DNA of 53,064 nucleotides from Planctomycetaceae bacterium (GTDB lineage Bacteria; Planctomycetota; Planctomycetia; Planctomycetales; Planctomycetaceae). The stretch lies in NCBI GenBank assembly GCA_021732415.1, contig JAKFVC010000110.1, positions 1 to 53,064 of the forward strand. The letters are read 5' to 3'. The notes beneath the pieces were generated by a model. That model did no database searches, was not told where the DNA came from, and saw nothing but the letters and a program-made list of their open reading frames with translations. Below, piece by piece: positions 23,501-30,747 of the stretch; the first letter of the stretch is position 1, and the number at the start of each line of letters is the position of its first letter. The position numbers and the translations under genes were made by a program.

Positions 23501-23693
23501 CGGGACCGCGAACCTGATCATTCACCAATCCACCTGGGAACGGTTCCATCGGGTAGCCCGCCGGGCGGGCGCGCTGATCGCCCGCGGCATCCTGCAACGC
23601 CAGCACGAGATCACGCACATCATCGTCGACCGCTTGGACAGTCTGGCGGAGGAACTCGCGGGCGTTGCCCATCGCTCGCGGGATTTCCGGTGA
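20544..23693 (+). CDS. dnaE2: DnaE2, error-prone DNA polymerase III alpha subunit
   Basis: About 1,049 residues, the usual DnaE2 length. The PHP domain opens with YAELRCRTNYSFLEGASHPD and LAITDRNSLAGVVRAH. The polymerase core has PDIDIDFEHERREEV with the catalytic aspartates, then HTGGMVLTQRPL and RPGPIQGDMVHPYLRRR, and later GFPESHAASFALLVYASAW. A C-terminal OB domain has YKVAGLVLLRQRPSTAKG and ITFMTLEDETGTANLIIH. It extends primers past lesions at the cost of mutation. ATG 20544 is chosen at the conserved PELPFPPK start. A TTG at 20490, overlapping the imuB stop as TTGA, would add 18 non-conserved residues. Neither start has a clear Shine-Dalgarno site. Confidence 0.92.
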   Translation: MPELPFPPKPQRPRPRLAVPVTADAYAELRCRTNYSFLEGASHPDELVDQAAALGLSALAITDRNSLAGVVRAHVAAKAAGLKLVIGAEITPVDAGPVLLWALHREGYGRLSRLITLGRRSAPKGDCHLTFADVAAHADGLLAGGVLPSSTLDARPSELGRWREVFGDRCYAVAALHHGPQDAWQLDQWQRLSQAADVPLVATNDVHYHTPERRYLHDVLTAVRCGCAVAELGFQRFPNGERHLKAPGAMQALFAAVPEAIRRTQEIADRCQFSLDELRYDYPEELCPAGETLSSHLIQLTWAGAAHRYPHGLPDKVRRQIEHELKLIQELNYEAYFLTVWDLVRFARSRDILCQGRGSAANSAVCFCLGVTSVDPDRIDVLFERFISKERDEAPDIDIDFEHERREEVLQYIYEKYGRDRAGMTATVITYRPRSAVRDVGKALGLSLDRVDALAKSVDHVDSSDQLAARFRETGFDPTTRLGRQLLHLVQEILGFPRHLSQHTGGMVLTQRPLCELVPIENASMPGRTVLQWDKDDLDALGILKVDCLALGMLTAIQRGFALLQQHKRLEFTLATIPAEDASVYQIIQQADTIGVFQIESRAQMSMLPRLKPKEFYDLVIEVAIVRPGPIQGDMVHPYLRRRNGEEAVDYPSEAVRSVLEKTLGVPLFQEQAMKLAMTAAGFTAGEADQLRRAMGAWRKTGVIEQFRQKLLTGMNKNGYTAEFAERLYNQIKGFGEYGFPESHAASFALLVYASAWMKRYHPDVFLAALLNSQPMGFYEPPQLITDARKHRVAVHPTDVNHSQWECTLEPTAGTQFAVRLGWCLVAGLGADVAEHIAAVRQAVPFRNWGDFVRRTGFRTATLSKLAHADAFQSLGLTRREALWQALARREASPLFDGLDDEAPAPLPSVTPEQEVIADYQAGGYSLRDHPLRFLRDELQHRGVVTTADLATLEPDRRYKVAGLVLLRQRPSTAKGITFMTLEDETGTANLIIHQSTWERFHRVARRAGALIARGILQRQHEITHIIVDRLDSLAEELAGVAHRSRDFR

Positions 23694-23880
23694 TCGAAGC
23701 TGAGATCCGATTGATCAAGCGGCCAGCAGAACAACGCGCTGCTCGAAAGCGGTATCATCCCGTTGGCGATCACCAACCCCCGCGTCTGATTGAGCCCACT
23801 CAGGGGGCCAGCCTATCCGACAGCGCCGTCAATGATTCATAATCAGTTTGCCGCGAGCATGATCCGCAGAAGGAACCCGC

Positions 23881-24483
23881 ATGCAGAACCCGAAGACCGT
23901 CCTCACTCAACGCCAGAAGGACATTTACGAATTCCTCCGCGACAAGATCGTTCATCGCGGCTACGGACCGACAGTCCGGGAAATTGGTACCCAGTTCGGA
24001 ATTCGCTCGCCGAACGGCGTGATGTGTCACCTGAAAGCCCTCGAAAAGAAAGGCTTGATCACACGCGAACCCAATATGTCACGCGCGATTCAGTTGACCA
24101 ACTCGCCGAAATCGCGCAGCAGCCTTCCCTTGGCGGGAATGATCGCTGCGGGGAGTCCCTCGTTGGCGCTCCCCCAGGAGGAACGGATTGATTTCAGCGG
24201 TCTCTTCAATGGCGACGATCACGTCTGCCTCCGGGTGAAAGGGGAGTCGATGATCGATGCCCATATTCAGGAAGGGGATTACGTGGTGATGAAGCGGGGG
24301 GTGGAGGCCCGTGACGGGGACATTGTGGTGGCCCGCGTGGATGGCGATGAGGCCACCCTCAAACGCTATTATCGCGAAACCAAACGCGTGCGATTGGAAC
24401 CGGGCAATAAAGGCATGCAGCCGATTTTCACCAGCCACGTCGACATCGAAGGGGTTGTCGTGGGTGTGATTCGGCAGTATTAG
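23881..24483 (+). CDS. lexA: LexA, SOS repressor and self-cleaving peptidase
   Basis: A 200-residue LexA. The winged-helix N-domain has TQRQKDIYEFLRDKIVHRG and GPTVREIGTQFGIRSPNGV. The cleavage site is Ala90-Gly91 (MIAAGSP). The catalytic dyad is Ser123 (VKGESM) and Lys161 (EATLKRYY). It should repress the cassette and self-cleave on RecA filaments. It lies 187 bases after dnaE2 in the same direction and may have its own promoter. TGATTCATAATCA at about 23833-23845 is a small dyad in that gap, but it does not resemble the palindrome before imuA. In most described cassettes a lexA gene precedes imuA, so its place at the end is a variation. Confidence 0.93.
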   Translation: MQNPKTVLTQRQKDIYEFLRDKIVHRGYGPTVREIGTQFGIRSPNGVMCHLKALEKKGLITREPNMSRAIQLTNSPKSRSSLPLAGMIAAGSPSLALPQEERIDFSGLFNGDDHVCLRVKGESMIDAHIQEGDYVVMKRGVEARDGDIVVARVDGDEATLKRYYRETKRVRLEPGNKGMQPIFTSHVDIEGVVVGVIRQY

Positions 24484-24532
24484 CGCCCGCTCGGAACATT
24501 CCCGAATGCCAGGCCCCAGCCTTCTCCTGCGG

Positions 24533-24856
24533 TCATCGAGATCGGGTGGGCGAAGCGAGGTTGCTCCAGCGCGCGACGATGTCGTCCCCTGTCTGGTCCA
24601 GCAGGCCAGCGGCGAGCAGGCGGACGGCACAAGCGCGATCCTCAACGCCGACCACCCAGCCCTTGTCGTTCATGCCAGCGTCCTCAAAGTCGAGACGCGA
24701 CATCATCTCATCGACATCAACGGGGACGGTGTCAGCGAGGTCTGGGCAGGCGATCCGAACGAACGGCCCCTGGGCTCGCTGCATGAATGCAGCCTCATCC
24801 TGATCGGCGGAGAATTCGGCGTCGTCACGGATGGTGGCGGTGATTCTGATCGGCAT
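24533..24856 (-). CDS. Small protein of unknown function
   Basis: A 107-residue acidic soluble protein (PIRITATIRDDAEFSADQDE, then WVVGVEDRACAVRLLAAGLL). The start at 24856 has GGGAG eight bases upstream. An opposite-strand frame exists but is less protein-like. No family is recognised. It is convergent with lexA. Confidence 0.6.
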   Translation of the reverse strand: MPIRITATIRDDAEFSADQDEAAFMQRAQGPFVRIACPDLADTVPVDVDEMMSRLDFEDAGMNDKGWVVGVEDRACAVRLLAAGLLDQTGDDIVARWSNLASPTRSR

Positions 24857-24982
24857 TGATGTCTCCCGTGCTGGTGCTGACTCCAGTCTGATCGAGCGGT
24901 CGAGACCATGCAATTGAGCGAACGCCGTGAAAGCGAGCCGCAATTTTTTGACCAACACTTTATGACTCCAGTCCCCGTTTTC

Positions 24983-25031
24983 GATTCCCAATTGACTCTC
25001 CCCGCGTCCTCCGCGTAGCGTGGCGGGGATG
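24983..25031. repeat. 49-bp dispersed repeat, copy A
   Basis: Nearly identical (one A/G difference) to 26898-26946. It runs from GATTCCCAATTGACTC to GTGGCGGGGATG and contains the hairpin arms CCCCGC/GCGGGG. It lies 26 bases before the gene at 25057. Confidence 0.85.
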
Positions 25032-25056
25032 GACGCCACCTCACTGGGCATCGGCC

Positions 25057-25359
25057 ATGCACCACGATTCCGATGGCGCTCAACAGATACTTCAACTTAC
25101 ACAGCTGATTGCCGACGAACTTCAGCCGACAACCACATCCGAGATTCGAGTGCGTGGCTGGATCGGCGACACCGGTCATCAAGGTGTGGAACTCGCGGTG
25201 AGCATTGGCACCGTGGACGGCTGCGTAGAATTTGGCTCAGTCGATGTACCTGCTTATCCACACGACCCAGACACGCGAGAACGTGTCGCTAGTCGAATAC
25301 GGCAACAGATCAGCGCGCTAATCCGGATGAGCGATAACCGCACATCGCGGAATCTTTGA
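25057..25359 (+). CDS. Hypothetical small protein
   Basis: A 100-residue protein with a helical start (AQQILQLTQLIADELQ) and a strand-rich middle (SEIRVRGWIGDTGHQGVELA). No signal peptide and no recognised family. There is no clear ribosome-binding site before ATG 25057; repeat copy A ends 25 bases upstream. Coding character is plausible but not certain. Confidence 0.5.
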   Translation: MHHDSDGAQQILQLTQLIADELQPTTTSEIRVRGWIGDTGHQGVELAVSIGTVDGCVEFGSVDVPAYPHDPDTRERVASRIRQQISALIRMSDNRTSRNL

Positions 25360-25495
25360 CCAACACGGAATGAAGTGGACCAGTACCGTTTGACGGAATC
25401 CGAATTGACAACTCCGTGGCGACACCGCGAAACTGCGGTAAAACTCGACCGCACTTCGGTGGTCGAATACCTGCTATTTGCAAGGTGGAGCAACC

Positions 25496-25804
25496 ATGGC
25501 GCGCGTTCAACGGAATTTGAAACGCCGCATCTTCGTGACCATCGCTGGCTTAATCCTCGTTTGCGCGGCGGCCATTGCCTTGACAATTCGGTACTCTGCC
25601 CCAAAGCCGCTGTCAGAAGACGAAACACTGAGAATACAAAGCGCGATTCACGCCATTGCTCCCGGCGATATCCACAATCTAAAACAAAATCGGGATGGCA
25701 GCGTCACGGCGTTCGTTTCAAGCGGACTGCTTCACAAGCAAACCGTCGTCGCTGTAAAAGTTGGCGACAAATGGACCGCCACAGTGACCATGATCTATTT
25801 CTAG
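25496..25804 (+). CDS. Small membrane-anchored protein
   Basis: 102 residues. A basic start (ARVQRNLKRR) and one hydrophobic helix (IFVTIAGLILVCAAAIALTI) put the C-terminal domain outside the cytoplasm. That domain has a strand pattern (GSVTAFVSSGLLHKQTVVAV, KWTATVTMIYF). ATG 25496 follows AAGGTGGAGC. Function unknown. Confidence 0.6.
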   Translation: MARVQRNLKRRIFVTIAGLILVCAAAIALTIRYSAPKPLSEDETLRIQSAIHAIAPGDIHNLKQNRDGSVTAFVSSGLLHKQTVVAVKVGDKWTATVTMIYF

Positions 25805-25926
25805 GCACAAACGTAGGGCCCACCTGAACGGCTTCGCAGGATCGCCCAGCATCGACGATTGAACCCAACCGCGCCCCGAACATCGTCCGCGCGATCAATG
25901 CGGGAGGCGACACGGTGGGACGAGAA

Positions 25927-26262
25927 CTATCCGCCGCACAGCGTAGCGAGTGCATCAATCTGGATGTTGTAGAACTGCCCAATCACTTCTGACAGCTCGG
26001 CGGCGAAGATGATCGGGAAAAAAACCGTGTGGTATCCGAACGCAAGCGATTCCATTACGGCTGGTGAAGTCGATGAACCATCGAAGCCAGTCAGGTTGAC
26101 TGTTGCCACGATCATCACCGGCGCTTCGATGTATCCACCCAGCAGCACGACGACGACCGCCGTCCACCGTTTCCACGGCTTCCAATGGGCGAACCATCGC
26201 CACGGCGCAAACCACGACACGACCGGCGGAACTGTGGTGGAAGATGGGGCGTCATTTCCCAT
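25927..26262 (-). CDS. Small tryptophan-rich membrane protein (FAPW family), member 1
   Basis: 111 residues. A Pro/Ser-rich start leads into SWFAPWRWFAHWKPWKRW, then the hydrophobic segment TAVVVVLLGGYIEAPVMIV and a second hydrophobic region (SLAFGYHTVFFPIIFAAEL). The FAPW-x-W box precedes the first membrane helix, as in the neighbours at 26252 and 27279. Start 26262 overlaps the upstream gene by 11 bases, so the genes form an operon with 26252-26671 and 26676-26795. Unknown function. Confidence 0.6.
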   Translation of the reverse strand: MGNDAPSSTTVPPVVSWFAPWRWFAHWKPWKRWTAVVVVLLGGYIEAPVMIVATVNLTGFDGSSTSPAVMESLAFGYHTVFFPIIFAAELSEVIGQFYNIQIDALATLCGG

Positions 26263-26671
26263 CGGCTGGAATCCGGATGATTTCGTAGTCGGAAAGATTC
26301 GCTCCATCCGGGATAAACTCGATTCCACTTTCAATTCGCTCGTTCGTCTCCGCGAATTGGACCATGATCCAGCCCATCGGGCTGACTCGAAACATCAATT
26401 CATCAACCGACATTTCCACGTTCACCCCGAACCAGCGGCGCATTGCGATCATTGGTCGGTAGGCGTCGTAGAAGGCATCTGTCTGACCAAAGTGGCCGGC
26501 CAACCATAAAGCGGGGATGAACGCTCCGACATACGTTGCCACTCCGAGGAGCGGGCTTGCCAAAATCCACATCCACCAACGCCATGTCCACGGCGCGAAG
26601 AGTCGCACCGACCGCGGCAACGGGACTTCGGTGGGGACGGCGGCGGGTGGTGGTGGGGCATCGTCGGACAT
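26252..26671 (-). CDS. Small tryptophan-rich membrane protein (FAPW family), member 2
   Basis: 139 residues. A Pro-rich N-terminus (DDAPPPPAAVPTEVPLP) is followed by LFAPWTWRWWMWILASPLLG and the helix continues (VATYVGAFIPALWLAG). The C-terminal soluble part has strands (SVDELMFRVSPMGWIMVQF). It shares the FAPWTW box with its neighbours. It sits four bases after the 39-residue membrane protein gene and overlaps member 1. Confidence 0.65.
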   Translation of the reverse strand: MSDDAPPPPAAVPTEVPLPRSVRLFAPWTWRWWMWILASPLLGVATYVGAFIPALWLAGHFGQTDAFYDAYRPMIAMRRWFGVNVEMSVDELMFRVSPMGWIMVQFAETNERIESGIEFIPDGANLSDYEIIRIPADGK

Positions 26672-26675
26672 GGGA

Positions 26676-26795
26676 TCACTTCGGCTTTTGATGAGCAGTC
26701 ATGTACCAAAGTAGAAACCACCAAACGAGCGCGCCGGGGCCGTACAGAATCAAAATGATCACGCACAGGATCAGCAGTTCCGACAGACCCATCAT
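26676..26795 (-). CDS. 39-residue membrane miniprotein
   Basis: A short frame starting at tandem ATG codons (26795 and 26792) with AGGGAG eight bases upstream, ending in TGA at 26676-26678. The product is almost one membrane helix (SELLILCVIILILYGPGALV) followed by WWFLLWYMTAHQKPK. It is first in the minus-strand operon with the two FAPW proteins, four bases before the next start. It may form a complex with them, which is inference. Confidence 0.6.
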   Translation of the reverse strand: MMGLSELLILCVIILILYGPGALVWWFLLWYMTAHQKPK

Positions 26796-26897
26796 CAGAA
26801 TCTCCCTGCCTCAGAAGGAGTGAAAGGCTTTCCGGTATTCTACTGCCGGGCGACGACTCCGGGAGTCACGGATCTATCGTCCGTTCCGGCGATCGGC

Positions 26898-26946
26898 GAT
26901 TCCCGATTGACTCTCCCCGCGTCCTCCGCGTAGCGTGGCGGGGATG
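26898..26946. repeat. 49-bp dispersed repeat, copy B
   Basis: Second copy of the repeat at 24983-25031 with one mismatch, again 32 bases before the start of a small + strand gene (26978). Confidence 0.85.
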
Positions 26947-26977
26947 CGGGGAATTCACCTTTACAGGAGAGAGTCAA

Positions 26978-27268
26978 ATGGAACTTCGCAAACTTGCTGC
27001 CACAGTGATCGCTCTGACGGTTGTGGCGCTGGTCTATCAAAGCGCGAATGGACTCGCTCAGAATCAGCCGAACCCGATTCAAGCCGCTCAGCAGTGGGAA
27101 TATAAGACACAGGAGCTACCCATTGGCGGCGAGCTCGCTGAGCAAGAATCGCTGAACAAACTGGGGGAGAAGCGGTGGGAGTTAGTGACGATCACCTTCC
27201 ATCAAACAGTGCCCGGAATGGCGGGGAGCGTGTATTACGCAACGCTCAAACGCCCCAAAGAGAGGTAG
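26978..27268 (+). CDS. Exported DUF4177-like small protein
   Basis: 96 residues. A signal peptide (RKLAATVIALTVVALVYQSA, cleavage near ANGLAQ) precedes a DUF4177-like domain with QQWEYKTQEL and LNKLGEKRWELVTITFH, ending in VYYATLKRP. This domain is a small beta-alpha fold of unknown role. ATG 26978 has AGGAGAG upstream. The next gene starts ten bases downstream. Confidence 0.75.
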   Translation: MELRKLAATVIALTVVALVYQSANGLAQNQPNPIQAAQQWEYKTQELPIGGELAEQESLNKLGEKRWELVTITFHQTVPGMAGSVYYATLKRPKER

Positions 27269-27278
27269 CGAACAGAGA

Positions 27279-27590
27279 TTGAGTGAGCAACGTGAACACC
27301 CCCGCCGCATCGCCTGGTTCGCGCCGTGGACGTGGAAGAGACGGTGGTGGATTGCGGTCGTCGTGATGTTGACGACCGTGGGATACCCGCTCAGTTACGG
27401 GCCTACAGTATTGCTGATGACGGAGAACTGGATTTCCTATCCCCTATTTCGCATCGCCTATACACCTCTACGTTTGCTGGGCTCTCATAACCGTCAAGCC
27501 AACGATGCCCTGGAATGGTACGCCAATCGATTTCAACCACGATCTCGGCACGTCGTGCTCATGCGTGGAGAGATCGTGCTCGTTGAATGA
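27279..27590 (+). CDS. Small tryptophan-rich membrane protein (FAPW family), member 3
   Basis: About 103 residues from a TTG start at 27279. The box IAWFAPWTWKRRWWIAVVVM leads into a membrane helix (TTVGYPLSYGPTVLLM), then a soluble tail with RYANRF-like basic residues ending HVVLMRGEIVLVE. Same architecture as the two minus-strand members 600-1,300 bases away. The weak start codon suggests coupling to the preceding gene. Confidence 0.55.
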   Translation: MSEQREHPRRIAWFAPWTWKRRWWIAVVVMLTTVGYPLSYGPTVLLMTENWISYPLFRIAYTPLRLLGSHNRQANDALEWYANRFQPRSRHVVLMRGEIVLVE

Positions 27591-27715
27591 CTAACCCCGT
27601 ACCAGAATCCCGGCCCTGACTTTTGACCATCACGTTAGTCAGCGAGTTCCAGTTTCTGCACCACGGTTGACACGATGACGGACGCGCCCCGCACTCATCC
27701 CGCGGGGCGAATTCG

Positions 27716-28060
27716 TTACCTCGGCAATCCACGGAGGAACTCTTCCACCGGGAATCCTCGCCCGCTCTTCGTGATTGGGTTCGGATCGATCAGCACCAGT
27801 GTGAAGTATTCTTGGAACTGGCGGAGCACACTCGCCAGTTCTGAGGGTGAGCGAATCTCAATGATGTGCCCGACGGCGGCTTCCGCGATGATCACCCGTT
27901 CGGCGAACAAGGTTTCCGTGAAGACCATGAGCGCCCACTGCTGATTCGCCAACGTCAGGGCGAAACTTTGCATGTGGGCGGGATCGTCCCGGCTTTCCTC
28001 GTCACTGTATTTCCCGATGACGTAGCAAGGATAGAGCCGCAGGAAGGCGTCATCGCTCAT
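27716..28060 (-). CDS. Unknown protein, tandem paralogue A
   Basis: 114 residues: SDDAFLRLYPCYVIGKYSDE, WALMVFTETLFAERVIIAEA, then SPSELASVLRQFQEYFTLVL and a Gly-rich end. It aligns along its length with the gene at 28099-28449 (shared pattern: start SDD/NDD-F, PC-IG-Y, LMVFTE-L-AE, LIDP/LIDAS). Both start after GCACAAATG. The family resembles SseB-like domains only vaguely. Cytosolic, function unknown. Confidence 0.65.
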   Translation of the reverse strand: MSDDAFLRLYPCYVIGKYSDEESRDDPAHMQSFALTLANQQWALMVFTETLFAERVIIAEAAVGHIIEIRSPSELASVLRQFQEYFTLVLIDPNPITKSGRGFPVEEFLRGLPR

Positions 28061-28098
28061 TTGTGCGAATCCTGTGGACACTCAGCACCAGGGCGACT

Positions 28099-28449
28099 TT
28101 ATCTTCCATCTTCGATCAATGACTCGATTAAACCTGCGAGCGAGAAACAGTGACCGCGTCGTTTTATTGAGGCATCGATCAGCACATTCGGGGTGTCTCT
28201 GCTAATGGATTGCATCACTGCGGCCAGCAGTGCAGGCGACTCAAACAGGACGGGGTGGCAATCCGGTGCCTCGTTCTTGATGTACTCCTCGGCAAGCGCA
28301 ATCTCCGTGAAGACCATCAGCGAACGCCCGATGGTCGTGTGAGAGACCAAATAGTTCTGGACGAGTCGAGCATTCTGGCGCATCGCCTTAGCCGGATACC
28401 GACCGATGAGAAAGCAAGGCATGCCAAATAGAAACTCGTCGTCGTTCAT
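28099..28449 (-). CDS. Unknown protein, tandem paralogue B
   Basis: 116 residues: NDDEFLFGMPCFLIGRYPAK, RSLMVFTEIALAEEYIKNEA, SPALLAAVMQSISRDTPNVL. Diverged tandem duplicate of the gene at 27716. It is transcribed away from the SRAP gene, whose start is 55 bases away, so the two share an intergenic control region. Confidence 0.65.
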   Translation of the reverse strand: MNDDEFLFGMPCFLIGRYPAKAMRQNARLVQNYLVSHTTIGRSLMVFTEIALAEEYIKNEAPDCHPVLFESPALLAAVMQSISRDTPNVLIDASIKRRGHCFSLAGLIESLIEDGR

Positions 28450-28504
28450 TTGTGCCCCGTTGGCCCGCGCCGATAAGATCGAAGCCTCTCTCGAAAGTAC
28501 CAAA

Positions 28505-29188
28505 ATGTGCGGCCGATTCAATCTTCGTGCGACCCCGGACGAGCTACAGGAATACTTTGACCTGCTGCGCGAGCCGGACCCGTTTCCCATTCGGTACAAC
28601 GTCGCACCGACACAAACAATCGTTGCCATCCGTCAGACCGACGAAGGGCGGGTGGCGCTCCCGCATCACTGGGGGTTGATTCTCTCCTGGAGCGATCCGA
28701 AGCGGGCGGCCACGATGATCAACGCTCGCGGGGAGACCGTTGCCGAGAAACCGGCGTTCCGCAGTGCCTTCAAGAAGCGACGTTGTCTGATCCCGGTCTC
28801 GGGCTTCTACGAATGGGAGCAAATTTCGCCAAAACAGAAACAGCCGTGGCACATCACCCGCACGGATCGTGATCCGATTGCGATTGCCAGCATCTTCGAA
28901 GTGTGCGACCGGACCGATCTGGGACACATCGAGTCCTGCTGTCTGATTACCACAGACCCGAACGAGGTCATGGCGCAGTTTCACGACCGGATGCCGGTGA
29001 TTCTGGGCCGGTCTGATTGGGACGTCTGGTTGGATCCCGAAATCCCGACAGACACGCTGCAATCGCTGATCCGCCCATGTCCCGCGGACTGGATCACCGC
29101 CGAGCGGGTTAATCCCATCGTGAACAATGCCCGGAACGAGACGCCAGACTGTATCAAACCAGTTGATCGAGGGTTGTTCGATACCTGA
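28505..29188 (+). CDS. SRAP domain protein (YedK/HMCES-type abasic-site sensor)
   Basis: 227 residues. The start is fixed by the family, because Cys2 after Met removal (CGRFNLRATPDELQEYF) is the residue that forms the DNA-protein thiazolidine crosslink at abasic sites. Further motifs: RYNVAPTQTIVAI, HHWGLILSW, MINARGETVAEKPAFR with catalytic Asn, IPVSGFYEWE with Glu, and FHDRMPVIL with His. It protects abasic sites in single-stranded DNA at forks. It complements the mutagenesis cassette 4 kb away and may be part of the damage response. Confidence 0.92.
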   Translation: MCGRFNLRATPDELQEYFDLLREPDPFPIRYNVAPTQTIVAIRQTDEGRVALPHHWGLILSWSDPKRAATMINARGETVAEKPAFRSAFKKRRCLIPVSGFYEWEQISPKQKQPWHITRTDRDPIAIASIFEVCDRTDLGHIESCCLITTDPNEVMAQFHDRMPVILGRSDWDVWLDPEIPTDTLQSLIRPCPADWITAERVNPIVNNARNETPDCIKPVDRGLFDT

Positions 29189-29268
29189 GCGTAGTGCTGC
29201 GCCAGAACCAAACCCGCGGCGAATCATCGTCGACGAACAATTCGGCCGCGGGTCCACCTGGTTCGCCA

Positions 29269-29394
29269 ATGATCCTAACAACGCGTCCGGTAGCGACTCC
29301 CCCAGAACGGCTGCTGATCGACTATGGGCTGGTGGATTGCCACATCGGAAGCGGCGGCGAGCAGCTAAAGATGCTTACCGACGGGAGAGGCTGA
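29269..29394 (+). CDS. Possible 41-residue leader protein
   Basis: A short frame (ILTTRPVATPPERLLIDYGL, then VDCHIGSGGEQLKMLTDGRG) that ends three bases before the PTS IIA-like ATG at 29398. The tight spacing suggests translation coupling, but nothing else supports it. Confidence 0.3.
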   Translation: MILTTRPVATPPERLLIDYGLVDCHIGSGGEQLKMLTDGRG

Positions 29395-29397
29395 GTC

Positions 29398-29883
29398 ATG
29401 TCGCAGCTTTCTGAATTCATCGTTGCTTCTCGGCTGCTCGAAGGCGGTCGCATGGTCAACAAAAGCGACGTTGTTCAGCAATTGTTGCAGGGATTGGCCG
29501 AGGAGGGACACATCGCCGAATTGGATGTACCAGGAATTTGCGAAGCCGTCCTGAGACGCGAAGCCCTGGGCACCACGGGAATCGGCAATGGAATCGCGAT
29601 CCCGCACGCGCGCCATGCGGTCCTGCAACATCCGCTTGCGATTCTGGGGCTTTGTCGGCCACCGGTCGAGTTCGACAGTCTCGATGGGGAGCCGATCGAC
29701 ATCGCCATTTTGATTCTCGGTCCCAGCGATCCGTCTGAGAAGCAACGCCGTGAATGGATGCGGCGATCGGAACGCATGATGAGACTGCTGGGGAACAAAG
29801 AACTTTGTGACCGACTTCGCCAGGCGACGTCCGCCAGCGAGGTGCTGAATCGGTTCCTCACAGACGACATTGACGGCGAGTAG
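29398..29883 (+). CDS. PTS EIIA type 2 (PtsN/EIIA-fructose-like) domain protein
   Basis: 161 residues. The phosphorylation-site motif GIGNGIAIPHARHAVL contains the acceptor His70. The flanking pattern fits EIIA type 2: DVVQQLLQGLAEEGHIA before it, then PVEFDSLDGEPIDIAILILG and LCDRLRQATSASEVLNRFL after it. Such a lone EIIA is probably regulatory rather than a sugar transporter part. It is followed six bases later by the DNA-binding-like gene at 29889. Confidence 0.85.
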   Translation: MSQLSEFIVASRLLEGGRMVNKSDVVQQLLQGLAEEGHIAELDVPGICEAVLRREALGTTGIGNGIAIPHARHAVLQHPLAILGLCRPPVEFDSLDGEPIDIAILILGPSDPSEKQRREWMRRSERMMRLLGNKELCDRLRQATSASEVLNRFLTDDIDGE

Positions 29884-29888
29884 CGCCG

Positions 29889-30566
29889 ATGCTTGACGCC
29901 CTCTCCATCGCCTTGATCGGCCAGTACGCGACACCGCGGTACAACTACGGCGACACGGTCACCGATGTCATCCGCGGCGACGTAGTGATCGCCAAGACGA
30001 CCGATGCGCCGATCCCCTGGCCGATGGGCAAGTTACGGGGAAGTCGTAAATCCGGGCTTGTGATTTTTGACGGACTGCTCATCGCCCTTCGGACCGAATC
30101 CGCGTCAGCCATCTGTCACCATTGGAGCGTGACTCCACAGACCGTCAGCAAGTGGCGGAGACTTCTCGGCATCGAGTCCACGACTCCGGGTTCAACCGAA
30201 TTGCGCAAGCAGCGATTGGAACCTCGTGGCGATGCCATGCGGGCGAAGATCGATCGCTCCAGCTCGGCGCGGAATGCGAAGATCGCCGCGGCGAAGCGTG
30301 GCAAGCTACGACCGATTCATGTCCGGGACGCGCTGTTGAAGGCGAACGTCGGGCGCGCCCTCAGCCGGGAGCATCGGCGGAAGATCGGGGATGGATTGCG
30401 GCGGGCTGGTGTTCGTCCACCGAAGGCGCGGCGACCGTGGACGGCGGAAGAGGATGTGGCACCGCGGACCTGCACGGCGACCGACACAGCACGGATTACG
30501 GGTCGAACGCTCCCGGCGGTCTATACGCGGCGGCACCAACTCGGGCTGCCGGACGGTCGCAGATGA
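29889..30566 (+). CDS. Putative DNA-binding protein with HTH, NUMOD-like and SANT-like segments
   Basis: 225 residues. The middle has a helix-turn-helix (SAICHHWSVTPQTVSKWRRL). A second basic segment (LSREHRRKIGDGLRRAG) resembles NUMOD3-type repeats. The C-terminus has a SANT/Myb-like segment (RPWTAEED, then ITGRTLPAVYTRRHQLGLP). The stretch between these two halves of the last motif (VAPRTCTATDT) looks disturbed, as if two compensating frameshifts had occurred. The N-terminus (GDTVTDVIRGDVVIAKTTDA) is unrecognised. Related proteins seem common in planctomycetes. Confidence 0.6.
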   Translation: MLDALSIALIGQYATPRYNYGDTVTDVIRGDVVIAKTTDAPIPWPMGKLRGSRKSGLVIFDGLLIALRTESASAICHHWSVTPQTVSKWRRLLGIESTTPGSTELRKQRLEPRGDAMRAKIDRSSSARNAKIAAAKRGKLRPIHVRDALLKANVGRALSREHRRKIGDGLRRAGVRPPKARRPWTAEEDVAPRTCTATDTARITGRTLPAVYTRRHQLGLPDGRR

Positions 30567-30747
30567 TGAGCCTCACGGGCGTTTGTGCGTCGTCCGTGCG
30601 GCCGAGCGCGCTGGTTTGGAAGCGACCCGCATCGCCTCTTCAAGGTAATGTCATGGGCCGTGGACTGACCGGAACGATTCCCCAGTGACTTATTTTCGGA
30701 TAGAGATACAACATCGTCTCTTCAACAGTCTCAAATCTTCGCCGAGA

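Noticed and set aside
20433-23672. A 1,079-codon open frame on the minus strand opposite dnaE2
   Set aside because: It is an antisense shadow of dnaE2 caused by GC-rich codon periodicity; its composition is Arg/His/Gln-rich and it matches no domain.
24506-24859. A + strand frame opposite the small gene at 24533-24856
   Set aside because: No ribosome-binding site and poorer composition than the minus-strand gene, which has a clear GGGAG site.
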